A stretch of 64,000 nucleotides of DNA from Cycas panzhihuaensis (GCA_023213395.1 CM041465.1:233499741-233563740), one strand, 5' to 3'; counted from the first letter of the stretch, positions 37,153 to 49,661 are shown. Notes: a model not told the origin generated them from the letters alone. Program-made: numbers and translations.

Positions 37153-37376
37153 ATGGTTGCATCTATGTTAAATGCCAATATCATTAAATTCACAGGAAGT
37201 GAAAACTTTTTAGCATGGAGGAAGCAAATGAAAAATCTATTGATAATGAATAAACTATGGGGATATGTGAGTGGCAAAATCATCAAACCTGCATCAATTG
37301 TTGATCCAACAAATCCAAACAATATAATTCCTATGGATCCAATTGCACTTGCTGCATTCAATGCCAAAGATGAAGT
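37153..37376 (+). pseudogene. copia D gag, N-terminal part, split by element E
   Basis: The open reading starts MVASMLNANIIKFTGSENFL and continues AWRKQMKNLLIMNKLWGYVS, a DUF4219/UBN2 copia gag N-terminus. The last codons before the LTR of E read FNAKDE; the reading resumes at 62254 as VALNFIHLSI once the 5-bp target duplication is allowed for. So one gag ORF was cut by a 25-kb insertion. Confidence 0.88.
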
Positions 37377-37964
37377 TGTTGAAGATGGCATTCAACCTTG
37401 ACACTAGTTGATGATGAATACAACCCTTAGGATCTCATGAAAAAGAAGTTTGCTACTATAAGGAGATGATTAGCATCCACAATAAGCAGCTAAGAATATG
37501 AGCACCTAAGCAAGCATGAAGCAAATGAACTCAAGCACAAGTAGAACACAAAACATGGAGGACTAGGAATTTGTCCTTACTCCAAAATAAGTAAGATTGG
37601 ATTAGATTCAAACTAGCAGGATAATAGTACAATACTCACTCACATCATGTGATACATGAGGTTTGACCTCCTTATATAGAAATGGAGGAGGACCTTGGAG
37701 GTTTGAATGTTTGACTTTGACAAGTGTCAAACGTCCAAGCTATGCCTTTGCATGTGGGACAAATGTCCCTTGAGCTCTCTTTTTAAGCAAAAGCATATGA
37801 GGGTATATTAACCCTTAAGTTACAACATTATGTCACTAGAAAGAATGTGGGCGTGTACTTTATCACATTAGGTGATAAGTCACCCTTATATAAAGTTACA
37901 TAAAGTACATCAAGTTTATAATATAAAGTACAATACTTAACATGTAAACATAAAGATCTTAATA
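37377..37964 (-). repeat. 3' LTR of copia E
   Basis: 588 bp, TGTTGAAGATGGC to AAGATCTTAATA. It matches 47539-47845 and then 61980-62253, which shows how the split right LTR reads when F is removed. The terminal CA has become TA. Confidence 0.92.
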
Positions 37965-37965
37965 C

Positions 37966-40900
37966 CCCACCTTAATGTTTACAATGTTAAGTCAGACACC
38001 AAGACCTTTTCTGAATTTCTCAAAATTTTCTCTACCAAGTGGTTTGGTAAAGTTGTCTAATAGTTGTTGGTTTGTGGGCCTATAGAAGAGGTCAATCTCA
38101 CCGTTATGATGCACGTGTTCTCTGATGAAGTGGTGGTGGACCTCAATGTGCTTAGTCCTTGCATAAAAACTGGATTCTTAATCAACTTGAGCACATTTTA
38201 ATTGTCACAATATAACTTGGAAGGGTAATCCTACTCAAGTCCAAGCTCACTAAGAATCCTCCTTAGCCAAATAGCCTGACAAGATGTATTGACTGCAATT
38301 TTGTACTTTGTTTCAATGGAGGACAAGGTAACATTTACTTTTTGCAATTCCATGAAACAACACTTGAACCAAAGGTGAAGCAATATCCCAAGGTCAAGTG
38401 ACGACTATCCTACCATTCTGCCCAATTAAAATCTGAGAACCCTTCCAAGATGAAGTTCTCATTATGCGTATACTGTAGGTCATGCTGCAATGTGCCTCTG
38501 AGATATTTTAGTATATGTTTTGCTACATTCTAATGCTTTTGATTGGGTTGAGACATGTACCTGGAACAACTCCCAACTGAAAATGAAAGATCTAGTGTAG
38601 TGTTGGTGAGATGGATTAGGCTATCCACTAGTTGTCGATATAATGTGGGATTTGCAAGTGTTGCTTCTTCATCAAGTGACAATTTAGTTCCATTCTCCAT
38701 GGGTGTAAGCAATGGTTTGCAGTCCTCCATTCTGAATTGCTGCAAAATATCCCAAGAATATTTGGCTTGGGAAATGAAGATATGACCTGGTTGTTGTCAC
38801 ACCTCCATGTTTAAGAAATAATGGGGAAGTCTAAGATCAGTCATCTCAAAACTCCTCTTAAGGTCATCTTGGAGAACTTGTATCATCTTAGTATCACTTT
38901 TAGTGATCACTAAGTCATCAACATATAGAATGACAAAGACAACATGGTTATTCCTAACTTTTATGTACAAGTTAGGATCTGATGATGATCGATGATATCC
39001 ATGTCTTAAAAATTAATCATCGATTTTTGAGTAGCATGCTCGAGGGGTCTGTTTCAATTCATTTTGAGGCGTGTTCTTTTCCATGTGCAACATAACTAGG
39101 AAGTTGCTCCAAATAAACCTCCTCTTGAAGATCACCATTGAGAAAGGCGTTCTTCATGTCTATTTGATAGATTGGTCACTTGCAATGAACAACTAAAGCC
39201 AATATTAGTCTGATGGTGTTTATATTTGCCACAGGTGCAAAGGTCTCCTCATAATCAATGTCTTTCTTTGGTTTAAATCCTTTTGCAACTAGTTGAGCCT
39301 TATGACACTTGATTGAACCATCAGATTGGAATTTGGTTTTATACACTCATTTGCAACTAATTACCTATTTATTTTTAGGCAATTTACCAAATCCTAAGTT
39401 CCATTCTTTTTAATAGAATGGATTTCTTCATCCATGACAGCTTTCCACTTTTACATGCCTCCTCAAAAGTGGAACGCTCATTTACACAAAGCACTTCAGC
39501 CATAAGTGCATAATTGACTGATTGCTGATGTATTTTTTATGGACGTTTTCCTTATATGATTTGATTGCTTTGTACTGTCTAAGTATACCATTTAGTTAGC
39601 TTTTTCATGGATGTAACTTGAACATCAATATCTTGGGCCAGTAACAGTTGATCAACAGAAGGACTACTAGGATCAAGTGGCGTTGTTGATGAAGATGCAA
39701 CTGAAGTAGACAAAGAAGTGGCAGGAGTAGAAGATGAACATGGTGTGGAAGATTGTGAGTGAAGGAAGTTCTCAACAATCTGCTTGACTTTGTCAAGAGG
39801 AGAATGGATGGATGTTGGTTCCAACTCCTCATTGTCCTATCTTTAGATATTTGCATTTTCTTGGAAATGGGATCATACACTCTATATGATTTGCTGCTAA
39901 GAGAGTAACTAATGAAAATACATTTGAGACTATTATGATCCAACTTTTTTCTTTGTTGTTGAGGAATATGCATATAAATAGTGCACCCAAAAGCACGCAA
40001 ATGGATTACAATTGGCTTTTTTCCAGACCAAGCCTCCTCTAGTGTTATATCAATGACTATAGTAGTAGGGCTCCTATTGGCTACATATGTTGCTGTGTGG
40101 AATGCTTATGCCCAATAGGAAAGAGGAAGCTCTTTTGCATGCATCATAACTTTGGCTTTGTTTGCCAAAATCTTGTTCATCCTCTTAGATACTCCATTCT
40201 GTTGAGGTGTGTGTGGAGCAGTGAATTGTCTTCTTATTCCATGGTCTTTGTAGAATTGGTTGAACTCTCTTGAGGTAAATTCACCTCCATTGTCAGATCT
40301 TGACATTTTGATTGAAGAATCTGACTCATTTTCCACTTCAAGTTTAAATTCCTTAAATTTGTCTAATGCCTCGGATTTGTGTTTGATGAAGTAAACCCAA
40401 CCTTGTGTGAAAAATCATCAATGAAAGTGATGTAGTACAAAGCTTCTCCAAGAGATGGTGTGGACGTGGGTCCACATAAATTTAGTATGAACCAGCTGCA
40501 AGGGTTGAGATGCACGCCATGTTTTGCCTTTAGGAAAAGGCTCTCAATGTTGTTTCTCCATTATGCATGCTTCACAATGACATTTTTATGCTGATATCTT
40601 TGGAAACCTAAACAACATGTTTTTGGTGAACACCATTTTGATGTTGTCTAGGCTCAAGTGGCCTAACTTGTTATGCCAAAGTTGTTCTTTGCTCTTAGAT
40701 TGAGTGACAGAATATGCTGGAGCAGTATCAAGTGTAATATTTGAAGCATCCAATTTGTAAAGGTCATGGTCTTCATGACCAATGGTAACCACTTAATCAT
40801 TCTTATCACTAATAGCACATTTCCCACCTTTAAACAATATGCTCATCTATTATTTATCTAATTGACTAATAAATAAAAGGCTTTTGTTCATAGAAGGTAC

Positions 40901-41379
40901 TGAGTAGGCATCACCTTTGGGAAATGTGGAAGCAGGGTGATCTGGAGAATGAAAGGAGGCAATTTTGTCCACTCTAGATATTTGATCTATCTTGTTGTTG
41001 CCAAAAGTAACAGTTTTCCCTTTTCCTTCTTTAACATCATAGAGTAACTCTTTATCACCAATCATATGTTGAGATGCTCTTGAATTAATAATCCATGTGC
41101 CATCACTTTGTGAGTTATGATAAGCACCAAATAGTTTGTCTTTAGTGCCAAACTTATTGGTATGGCATTGATTGCCACCTCTAAATCCTCCCCATCCTCT
41201 ATCACCTCCTTGAAATCGACCTCGATTTGGTTTAGGGGGTTGTTGTTGTTGCTGACTCTATTGCTGTCTTGGTTGTTGTTGCTTTTGTTGTTGTCTTAGT
41301 TGTTGGAATTGCTGTTGTTGCTGCATGTCAAATTGCCTTTTTCGACACTCAGGTGCAATGTGGCTCATCTTGCCATAAT
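37966..41379 (-). pseudogene. copia E pol and C-terminal gag, broken
   Basis: Reading leftward from 41379: YGKMSHIAPECRKRQFD (knuckle remnant) and a glutamine-rich tract (41230-41335); protease remnant SRASQHMIGDKELL (about 41040-41090, active site lost); GAG-pre-integrase LWHNKLGHLSLDNIK (40586-40792); integrase with TFIDDFS (about 40410), SRSDNGGEFTSREFNQF and NGVSKRMN, where the catalytic glutamate is lysine (40106-40336); reverse transcriptase in pieces with an intact ILYVDDLVIT box near 38906-38930; FRMEDCKPLLTPMENGTKL (38530-38745); RNase H remnants (37.97-38.40 kb). Stops and frame changes throughout. Confidence 0.85.
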
Positions 41380-41581
41380 TGATAGAATTCTAAGACACAG
41401 ATGAACAGAACTGAATGGTTCAATGCTTATTGATCAACTGAATGGAAATTTATACAAGTTGGAGTTGTAACTCCTTTGGAACTAAATGTAACCACTACAT
41501 GTCTAACTGACACGTGTCCAAGTGGTGAGTGTCTTAAGTTACATACAAAGTGGGTCTCTAGATAAAACATTATATCCAACA
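41380..41581 (-). repeat. 3' LTR of copia G
   Basis: 202 bp with TG...CA ends. The first 136 bp match 45060-45195 almost perfectly, so this is one of the younger insertions. Confidence 0.92.
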
Positions 41582-41596
41582 CCCTCTCTTAATGTT

Positions 41597-44365
41597 TTAT
41601 CCGGTTAATCCTATTTTGTCTCTGAGAATTTGAAATTTGTCTTTGCCCAGAGGCTTGGTCAGAATGTCAACCACTTGATCTGAAGTTGGGCAGTACACAA
41701 GATTGATTTCCTTACTTTGAATCTTTTCTCGGATGAAGTGTTGATGCACCTCAATGTGTTTTGTTCTGGCATGCAGTACTGGGCTCTTTGCAATCTTGAT
41801 TGCACTTTGATTGTCGCAATGGAGTATAGTGGCTTCTTGTTGAGATAGATTTAGATCCTGAAGAAGTTGCCTCAACCAAACTGCTTCTGTGGTGGCACTG
41901 ACAGCTGACTTGTACTCTACTTCTGTCGATGATAGGGCCACGGTGGCTTGTTTCTTACTGCTCCAGGACATAGGAGCTGATCCAAGGAAGAAGCAATGTC
42001 CACTAGTGGATTTTCTTTGTTCCTTGTCACACCTTGTCGAGTCACGATGATTCGATTAACTGAGTTGTATTCTCCTTTAGATATGTCAACTTTAGTTCTG
42101 TTGTTGCCTTCAGATACCTTAGTATCTTCTTTGCTACTTGCCAATGTCTTCGTCTTGGCTTATGCATGTATCTAGATATTAATCCCACAGAATAAGCAAT
42201 GTCAGTGCAGTTTCTTTGTCAGATAGATGAGACTCCCAACAAGTTGCCTGTACAATGTGACATTGATGTGAGGTTCTTCTTCGTCTGGTATCTGTACAAA
42301 GGCTTGACTGCCAAATACCTTTAGATGGCTAACATCTGGTTTTTTTCTTGTCCAGGCTTCTTCAGGTGTAAGATGTTCTACTGCTTTGGTTGGGCTCCTA
42401 TTCAGTAAGTAGCATGCAGTGTTTACTGCCTTTGCCCAATAATTCTTTGGGACTCCTTTCCCATGCACCATACTACGAGCCATTTCCATGATCACTCTGT
42501 TCTTCCTTTCTGCCACCCCATTAGATTGAAGTGTATGGGGAGTGGTGATCTGTCTTCGAATTCCATTGACTTTGCAATATTCCAGGAATTCTTTTGAAAT
42601 GTATTCACCTCCCCCATCTGATCGTATGCATTTGATTTTTTCTTCGGACTCTAGTTCAACTTCTGCTTTGAACTCTTTGAATGTTGCATATACTTCAGAT
42701 TTGTTATGCAAAAAATAGACCCATATTTTCCTTGTCATATCATCTATGAAGGTGAGAAAGTATCTGCATCCGTTGATGGAGTGCGGAGTGAGCGGTCCAC
42801 ATATATCAGTGTGAATGAGTTCTAGTTTCTTTTGGGCTCGCCATTTGCTTTCCTTGAAGGGCAATCTTTGTTGCTTCCCTGATTGGCAACTTTTACATAC
42901 AAAATTATCTGAAGTGATTGATGGGAGTCCATCAACTAAACCTTCCTTTTTCATTTTTTTAATTTGTCTAATGGAAGGTGTCCATACTTGAAATGCCACA
43001 TTTTGTCATTATGATTTACAGCAGTGCATGCTTTTACAACAGGCAGGACAGGATATGAAAGCAACCTATACAAGTCATTACTTTCTATCCCCTTTGCAAT
43101 TACATGGCCATTATTTTTCATGTCAAGGATATAACAATATCCTTTTTCATTAAAGACAGTTCTCAGACCCTTTTTTCCAAGTTGGGATACAGACAGAAGA
43201 TTCATCTTTATGTCAGGAACTAACAACACATTTCCAATTTTTTTGATGCTACCTTGCAGTTCTACAACAATGGTTCCTACACCTTTGATATTGAGGGGAT
43301 ATTTATCCCCTAGCTCCAAAGATTTGTCTGAGGCATAAGGCTGCAAGGTTTTGAACCACTCCTCCCAGTTGGTCATGTGACGCGATGCTCCTGAGTCGAT
43401 GTACCACACGTCTTTATCTTGGAGAGATACGGCAAGAGCAACGATGAATGCGGTCTCCTCCTCTTCTTCTTCATTTTGTTCCTTGCTGTAATTGCCCATG
43501 GGTCTTTTACCTTTCTGAATGTCAGCTCTCTTAGTTGGGCATTGGTATGGAAAGTGTCCTGCTTGGCCACAATGATAACACAGGTCCAATGCTCTACAGG
43601 AACTTGCAAAATGACCGGTCTTACCATAGTTGTAGCACAGTCTTGATGCTGAGATGCATCCTCTTCCTCGCGAATCTTTCCATCTTCCTCGTGACTGGGC
43701 TCTGAACTCTGGAGCCCTTCCTCGTCCTCTGCTTCTTCCTCTGGTTCCCAAATTTAGTCTGGATACAAAGGCATCTTCAAGTTCTGCAGAGTCTTCATAT
43801 CTTCTATTTCTTTGTTCCTGCCTTAGGAGTAGTCCTGTGAGTGTGTCTAATGTCATTGTTGCTATCTGATCATTATTTGTAATAGTGTTAATTGTGACAT
43901 TGAAGGATTAGGCAATTTACTGGCTACCATTTCAACTAGTTCAGAATCAGAAATTGTAGATCCTGCACTAAGTAGATCATTCTGTAAGGATATGACTTTG
44001 TGCATGAATTCAGTCGCAATTTCAGTTTTTTTCATGTGTATCTTGAATAATTCTTCCTTGAGTGCCACTATTCTAGCTTTATTCTTTTGACCATACAATT
44101 TCTCAAAGCACTTTCAGATTTCAATAGTAGTGGTTAAGTTTTCCACATCCACAAGTAGCGGGTTAGAAATGGATAACTTAAGCACTATTACTCCAGCACT
44201 ATCCCGTTCTTCCCAGCTTGTTAGATCTGCCTCAGCTGTTTTAGGCTTGTCTTCCTTTTCAAGAGCTATTTGCCAAGCATTTTTGGCTATTTTGATTTTC
44301 CATATATGGTAGTTGTTGTCAGGGAGTTTGTCTGAATCAGAGAGAGCCAAGATAGAAGAAGACAT
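41597..44365 (-). pseudogene. copia G gag-protease-integrase fused to RNase H, reverse transcriptase missing
   Basis: Reading leftward from the ATG at 44365 (MSSSILALSDSDKL): gag (43862-44365, with a frame change near 43.9 kb), two zinc knuckles (CYNYGKTGHFASSC, first unit with a lost cysteine; CYHCGQAGHFPYQC) at 43550-43640, protease with intact WYIDSGASRHM (about 43385-43415), GAG-pre-integrase (about 42955-43010), integrase with TFIDDMTRK, IRSDGGGEYIS and SNGVAERKN, all three acidic residues kept (42202-42999). At about 42270 the integrase C-terminus FVQIPDEE runs straight into PHINVTLYRQLVGSLIYLT, which normally lies after the RT active site. RNase H follows at 41597-41971 (VALSSTEVEYKSAVSATTEA). 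The RT catalytic core is absent. Confidence 0.9.
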
Positions 44366-44383
44366 TATGGACACAAAAAACAA

Positions 44384-45059
44384 GTTGCAGACGTCCTAGG
44401 TTGTACAACGGTACGGATTTTCGTACGGTACTGAAGGTGTACGGATGAAGGCAAACTATACCTCAAAAGAAAGTTGGTGACAAGAGGATTCCAGATCTGA
44501 AATTATTTTTCTAAGGCAGTCCCTAGTTTGGGATAAAAACAGTCTGAAAAGCAATCTTGGCGGTTAGTTTTTTTTGAGAAAAATGCTCATATCAATCAAA
44601 TCACTCATTTAAATTGGTCAAAATCAGTCACAATGGGGGCGTCTGAGTACAGAGAGTTTATGAACGTTTTCGGAGAAAATCGAGAGAAATCGAGGATTTT
44701 GGGTACTGTGTCTCAAGACCCATGCCCTTCAAAACTGGGTAAAACCCTTGAACGGCTCGATGACTTCGTGCCAGTAGAGAAAGATGACGAGGATGGTCTG
44801 ATCTACCTTCTGGCCAAATTTCAGCTCATTCTGAGCACTTCGAATTTTTGTCCGTACGGTTCCGTACTGTGTCCGTACACAGTCAAAATTCTTCTCTCCT
44901 TTGTTTTGATTCTGGACTGGGCTTTCAGCTACCTCCTTCTTGCCTTCTGAACTTATTCAGTCTTTCACACAGTTATTCTACGTTTATCTTGCTTGGACAC
45001 AACTTGAATCATTGGCACAACCCTCTCTCAATCAGACAGGATGACCTGCTCTGATACCA
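44384..45059 (-). other. 5' leader of copia G with primer site
   Basis: Untranslated region between the gag start and the right LTR. Plus-strand GCTCTGATACCA at 45048-45059 is the complement of the tRNA-iMet-type primer site. It resembles the leader at 1040-1794. A plus-strand open stretch at 44633-44950 is antisense and shows no protein motif. Confidence 0.75.
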
Positions 45060-45195
45060 TGATAGAATTCTAAGACACAGATGAGCAGGCTGAATGGTTC
45101 AATGCTTATTGATCAACTGAATGGAAATTTATACAAGTTGGAGTTGTAACTCCTTTGGAACTAAATGCAACCACTACATGTCTAACTGACATGTG
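45060..45195 (-). repeat. 5' LTR of copia G, truncated
   Basis: TGATAGAATTCTAAGACACAG to CTAACTGACATGTG. Similarity to 41380-41581 then stops, and about 66 bp of the expected LTR end are missing. Confidence 0.88.
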
Positions 45196-46296
45196 CATTG
45201 AACATATTGATAGCAACCATGATGTTAAAGTTGTTTAAAAAAGTTCTTGAAGGTAGCGGATGACTTGGAGACCCAAGGCTTTTGCTGCTTAAGTTACACC
45301 TTCAAGCACAGCAACAACCCTAATCTTACAAGGAAGATCCAACAACTGAAGAGAGTGATGGAAAATGGAGGGCTAGGAAAGAGTTGGTCCAACCCTAATC
45401 TTTCTAAATAGATCTAACAGTTGGCCAAGTCAAATCTAGGGCAAGCAAGATAGGGTTGATCTACACATTCATACCATGCTTACCTTAGTATTCAAAACCT
45501 TAATAACACCCTTTTTGAACCTTCTTTTCTTTAAGATTAATTTCAATTGTCATGCATTGATCGTACGGTTGGTTGGTCCCCTAGGGAATGCACCAAGCTT
45601 GAGATTTTTAGAGGCAAGGTTTGAACCCTTTTTCAGACCTCTCCAACAAGATTTTTAACCAATTTTTTAATGGTTAAAGTTGCCTTAAGATAAATTGCTT
45701 AAGTGAGTAATAATGTTGTTTTATAATGCTTGATAAAACTCAGTACAAGAGAGCTTCAAATGAAGCAAATTGAGTACAAATAAGAACACTTAAAGTGTTT
45801 GCAAAAGGTACTTGAAAAAGTAAAAAAGTACTAAGTGCCAAATGAAGAGATGCTAGCTTGTTTATTGTGCTTTGAGTGGTTTCATTTTAAAATGAAAAAA
45901 TGACTACAAAATGCCAATTTTAATAAAGTACACTAAGAGAACACGCCACCACAACATTAGGAGTTTAAAATAGTCCTAATTGGATCCAAATAAAGTTTAT
46001 TTTTTTAATTAAGAAAGTGATTTTGAGCCCTTTTTATGACTTAGGGTATGAAGGTCACTATGCAGGGAGCCTTAGAAAAATAAGCACAATATATATTTTT
46101 CATAAAAAGTACATGAAATCACTAGTTTTGAGTTAATTTTTACACTTGCAAGTCTTTTTATGTGAAAAAATGACTCAAAAAAATAAAAAAAAGGCTGAAA
46201 TTTCTTTAAAAGTGATGAAGTAATATTAAAAGAACACTAAAAGTTAAAACTTTAGAAAAGAAAAATTATGAAAAAAGGAGTATTCAAGGTATATCC
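45196..46296. other. non-coding interior of element E
   Basis: No gene recognised. AT-rich with A-runs. By position it should hold E's gag N-terminus or leader, but I cannot find gag motifs. Confidence 0.4.
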
Positions 46297-46695
46297 TATC
46301 ATAATGTAATGTTTAATGTAAGGTGTGTCTTAGAGTCAATAAATTCATAGTCCTAAGTGTTTTGTTAGGGTCTAAAGGTCATACATTATAATAATGTTAT
46401 GTGAGAAGTTAGAAGGTCATTGGTTAGTTGGTAGGTGAATAGTCATTGGGTAGGTCAACAGTTATATTGTCCCACATGTATCCCATCACATTTATGTATT
46501 CCCACCTATGATGTATAAATAGGTGGTTGAGGTAGAGTAGAGGAGGAAGTCATCATGGAGATTCATGTTGAGTCTATGGTGTAATAGTATTCTAATGTAA
46601 TCTTGCTTATGATGAGTTAATACAGTTTATACTTTGTTCATCAATCTTGTTGATTGTGTTTGGTGTTGAATGCTTCCCATGTTGAAAATCTAACA
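46297..46695. repeat. candidate solo LTR
   Basis: A 399-bp sequence ending CTAACA is flanked by a perfect 5-bp duplication TATCC (46292-46296 and 46696-46700). It contains a TATA-like TGTATAAATAGG (46511-46522) and an LTR-like 3' part. The left end reads TATCATAATG, so the first G would have to be mutated. There is no interior and no partner LTR. Confidence 0.55.
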
Positions 46696-46700
46696 TATCC

Positions 46701-47538
46701 TTAATTTTATAACCTAAGGTATTTTTTATAAAAGTACAAAAATCTCATGATTTTTCTAAAATTACGATGACGGTGGCGAAAATATGAAGACAAAGATGAA
46801 TATCTCGAGAACTACTAAATGGATCGCAAGGAAATTTTGGACGTAGGGTCAACAACCTCCGACAAAGATACTTCTTAGATTTGATGTGGTTTGGTGCGAT
46901 AGAGAGAGAGAGAGAGAACGAGCTATTTCTTCATTTGAGTGGGCGCATGGCTGGCAAGAGTTCAAATGGACCAGCGGGAGGAGAAAAACTCTTCGTAAGT
47001 GCCTTTTTGACATTGAAATCTCCTCAGCTAGGGCAGAGACACCTCTCGAGAGCTGCAAGGAGCTTCAATGATGAGCCAGTAGGGAGAAACGAGTAAAAAA
47101 CAATTTTTTTTCTGCTAAAAATCACTCTAAATAATGACAAATCTGCTTAATACATAGAGAAGCTATTGAGGTGCAACAATTTGACTGAGATGAGCAAATT
47201 TTGAAGTTAGCAGAGGTGAATCACACTGTGTACCTGCAAATCAACTAAGAAATCTTGCATAAATAATTTTTATTTGCAAAAAAATAAAGAAAAACAATGT
47301 ATTCTAAATCTTTTCTTTGTTGTAAATAATGAGTGAACCCTAGAAAATTTTTCAGAAATTAGTTTTGGTGTGTTTAACCTCCAAATGCCTTGAAAATAAT
47401 AAAAAAAAAAACTAAAAAACTAAACAAAACAGCTCTTGGATCGTCTTCGGAGAGCGCAGGTTGTCACCAAGGATTTGGAGTCCCACTTTTGAACTTGAAA
47501 CAACCAAGAACTCCTCTTCAACAAGCTCTAATACCAAA
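46701..47538 (-). other. leader region of element E with primer site
   Basis: No gene. Includes a (GA)n tract near 46900-46917 and ends with the primer site complement GCTCTAATACCAAA at 47525-47538, directly next to E's right LTR. Confidence 0.6.
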
Positions 47539-47845
47539 TGTTGAAGATGACATGTAGCCTTCACACTAGTTGATGATGAATACAACCCTTAGGATCTCAT
47601 GAAGAGGAAGTTTGCTAGCATAAGGAGATGATTAGCATCCACAATAAGTAGCTTAAAATATAAGCACCTAAGCAAGCATGAAACAAATGAACTCAAATAC
47701 GAGTAGACCACAAATATGGAGGAGTAAGAATTTGTCCTTACTTCAAAATAAGCAAAATTGGCTTGGATTCAAATTAGCAACATAACAGTGCAATACTCAC
47801 TCACATCATGTGATACATGAGGTTTGACCTCCTTATATAGAAGTG
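47539..47845 (-). repeat. 5' LTR of copia E, first piece
   Basis: TGTTGAAGATGACATG to TATATAGAAGTG. It matches the beginning of 37377-37964 and is interrupted at 47846 by element F; the rest is at 61980-62253. Confidence 0.92.
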
Positions 47846-48089
47846 TGTTACAAACCACCTTAAATGAAGTAATCAACCAATCATTATCGAAAGGTCTTGT
47901 TGAATGGGTGCAACTATTCATGAAAGAGCCCTATTGTGTGCATATAAATATGCCCCAAATGTAACATTTATTATCACTTATTTTATCAATCAAATTATTT
48001 GGTCTCTTTTGACTATTCAAATCTTCAAACGCACTTGTGTAATCATTTAAATCAGTCGTCCTTTTAAGTTACGAAAAAGGTCTGCAACA
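47846..48089 (+). repeat. 5' LTR of element F
   Basis: 244 bp, TGTTACAAACCACC to GTCTGCAACA. Copies at 61775-61974 and 62640-62849 lack about 35-45 bp of its middle. Confidence 0.9.
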
Positions 48090-49392
48090 AATGGTATTAG
48101 AGCAAGAATTCTTTGGAGCATCTTCAATTGTGACTGACATTCCTTACATCATCCTCCATTCCTCTATCACGTCTTCTTTTATCCCATCATTCAGAGAGTC
48201 ACTTGTTGGCTAGTCAATATACCTAACCTTTAATAAAACCTTCGTTCTAGAACCGTTGATACATTATCACTTGGGCATCTATACGCCTGTACCTCTACGT
48301 CACCCACCATATCGCTTTAGCATACACGCCCATAGTGTGCATTAAGCTACCATATCGCCACCATATCACTTTAGCATACACGGCCGTAGTGTGCATTAAG
48401 CTACCATATCTGTTGTTAAGTCTACGCCATCATTTTTTCCATTGTTGCAAATATATTAACCACCATAGCAAGTCTGCTTGTGGTGCTGTGAGCGTGATGT
48501 GGTCAGCTTTGTTTCCTTAATTACTCCAATTCCATTCAACGCTTGTTACTTCATAAAGTGATTGTATCCTTTCTTGTTCTAATCTAGCGCCAAACCATTA
48601 GATCTCGTGTGGGTTGCTTAATTGACCTACGTACATATCACTCCTTCGTAGTTGCATATATGCTCTTATGTACATTTATTCTTACGTTCAGTTGGTTATT
48701 TTCCGGCTGTTGACCTATGTGCATATTGCTCTTTCATTCATTGAGGTGGTGTATCACTCTTTCTTTGTTCACTAAAGCGACAACTGTACATCGCATCGGG
48801 ATTGGCAACAATACATGGAGTTTTCATACCTCCCATTTTAGTGGTCGCAATTCATTAAACACCATACTAAAATTTTTCAAAATCGTTATTAAATTTACAA
48901 ACATCTGAGCAACGCACATCTAAATACTCCATTGCCGCGGCCAACAAGGTTATTAGTATGGAGCCTTTCAATTGATCTATGAGATCTGCTATTGCACATC
49001 ATTTTGTGTGCATCTGTTCACAAGCAGTGCTAGGTATAAGGCGATTGCAAACGCAAAGCAATTTGCGCAAGGAGCTAGTCGTGTGCAATAGGTGATAGTA
49101 GGTTGATTACGCAGACAAAGTGAAATTTTTGGTGAGCGACAACATTATATTATTGATCTATGTGAAACAATATACAATCCGATGAACTACTGAAACCTGC
49201 TAAATACATACGCATACGTAGGTTGGGAACATTATTAAAATATCATATATATAAAGTGGTCAAGTCACTTGATATCCTACATCAGACGGGAACAATCCAA
49301 AGTGCAATATCGACATATTCCAATATATTTGCAGACTCTGATATATCTGGTGAGAGAACCGTCCTCTATATACTGTGGTGCTCGTTGATATG

Positions 49393-49439
<47 letters not shown>

Positions 49440-49489
49440 AGAAGTATATCATGCCAACTCATTTTAATAATAATATGTATTGTTGAGTC

Positions 49490-49542
<53 letters not shown>

Positions 49543-49623
49543 TATAGATATTGAAGTAGATATATACTGTGGTGCTTGTTGATATGCCTATATATCTATG
49601 AGCACCACAGTATATATCTACTT

Positions 49624-49661
<38 letters not shown>

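Larger units (their letters stand above)
41380..45195 (-). mobile_element. Ty1/copia element G (family 1), RT deleted
   Basis: The left LTR is 41380-41581 (202 bp, TGATAGAATTC to ATATCCAACA). The right LTR is 45060-45195, where only the first 136 bp remain. The primer site complement GCTCTGATACCA (45048-45059) and the PPT complement CCCTCTCTTA (41582-41591) show leftward orientation. It inserted into E's gag at the zinc knuckle (left flank CCATAAT). The truncated right LTR and the absence of the other half of the knuckle at 45196 point to a later deletion across that boundary. Confidence 0.9.

Noticed and set aside
41230-41340. CAA/TTG repeat resembling a coding microsatellite of a host gene
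   Set aside because: It reads in frame after the copia E zinc knuckle as a glutamine-rich gag tail, as in element D.
44633-44950. 105-codon plus-strand open stretch
   Set aside because: Antisense within the leader of copia G, with no motif.
46849-47096. Overlapping short open frames near a (GA)n tract
   Set aside because: Low complexity and mutually overlapping on both strands, no conserved motif.
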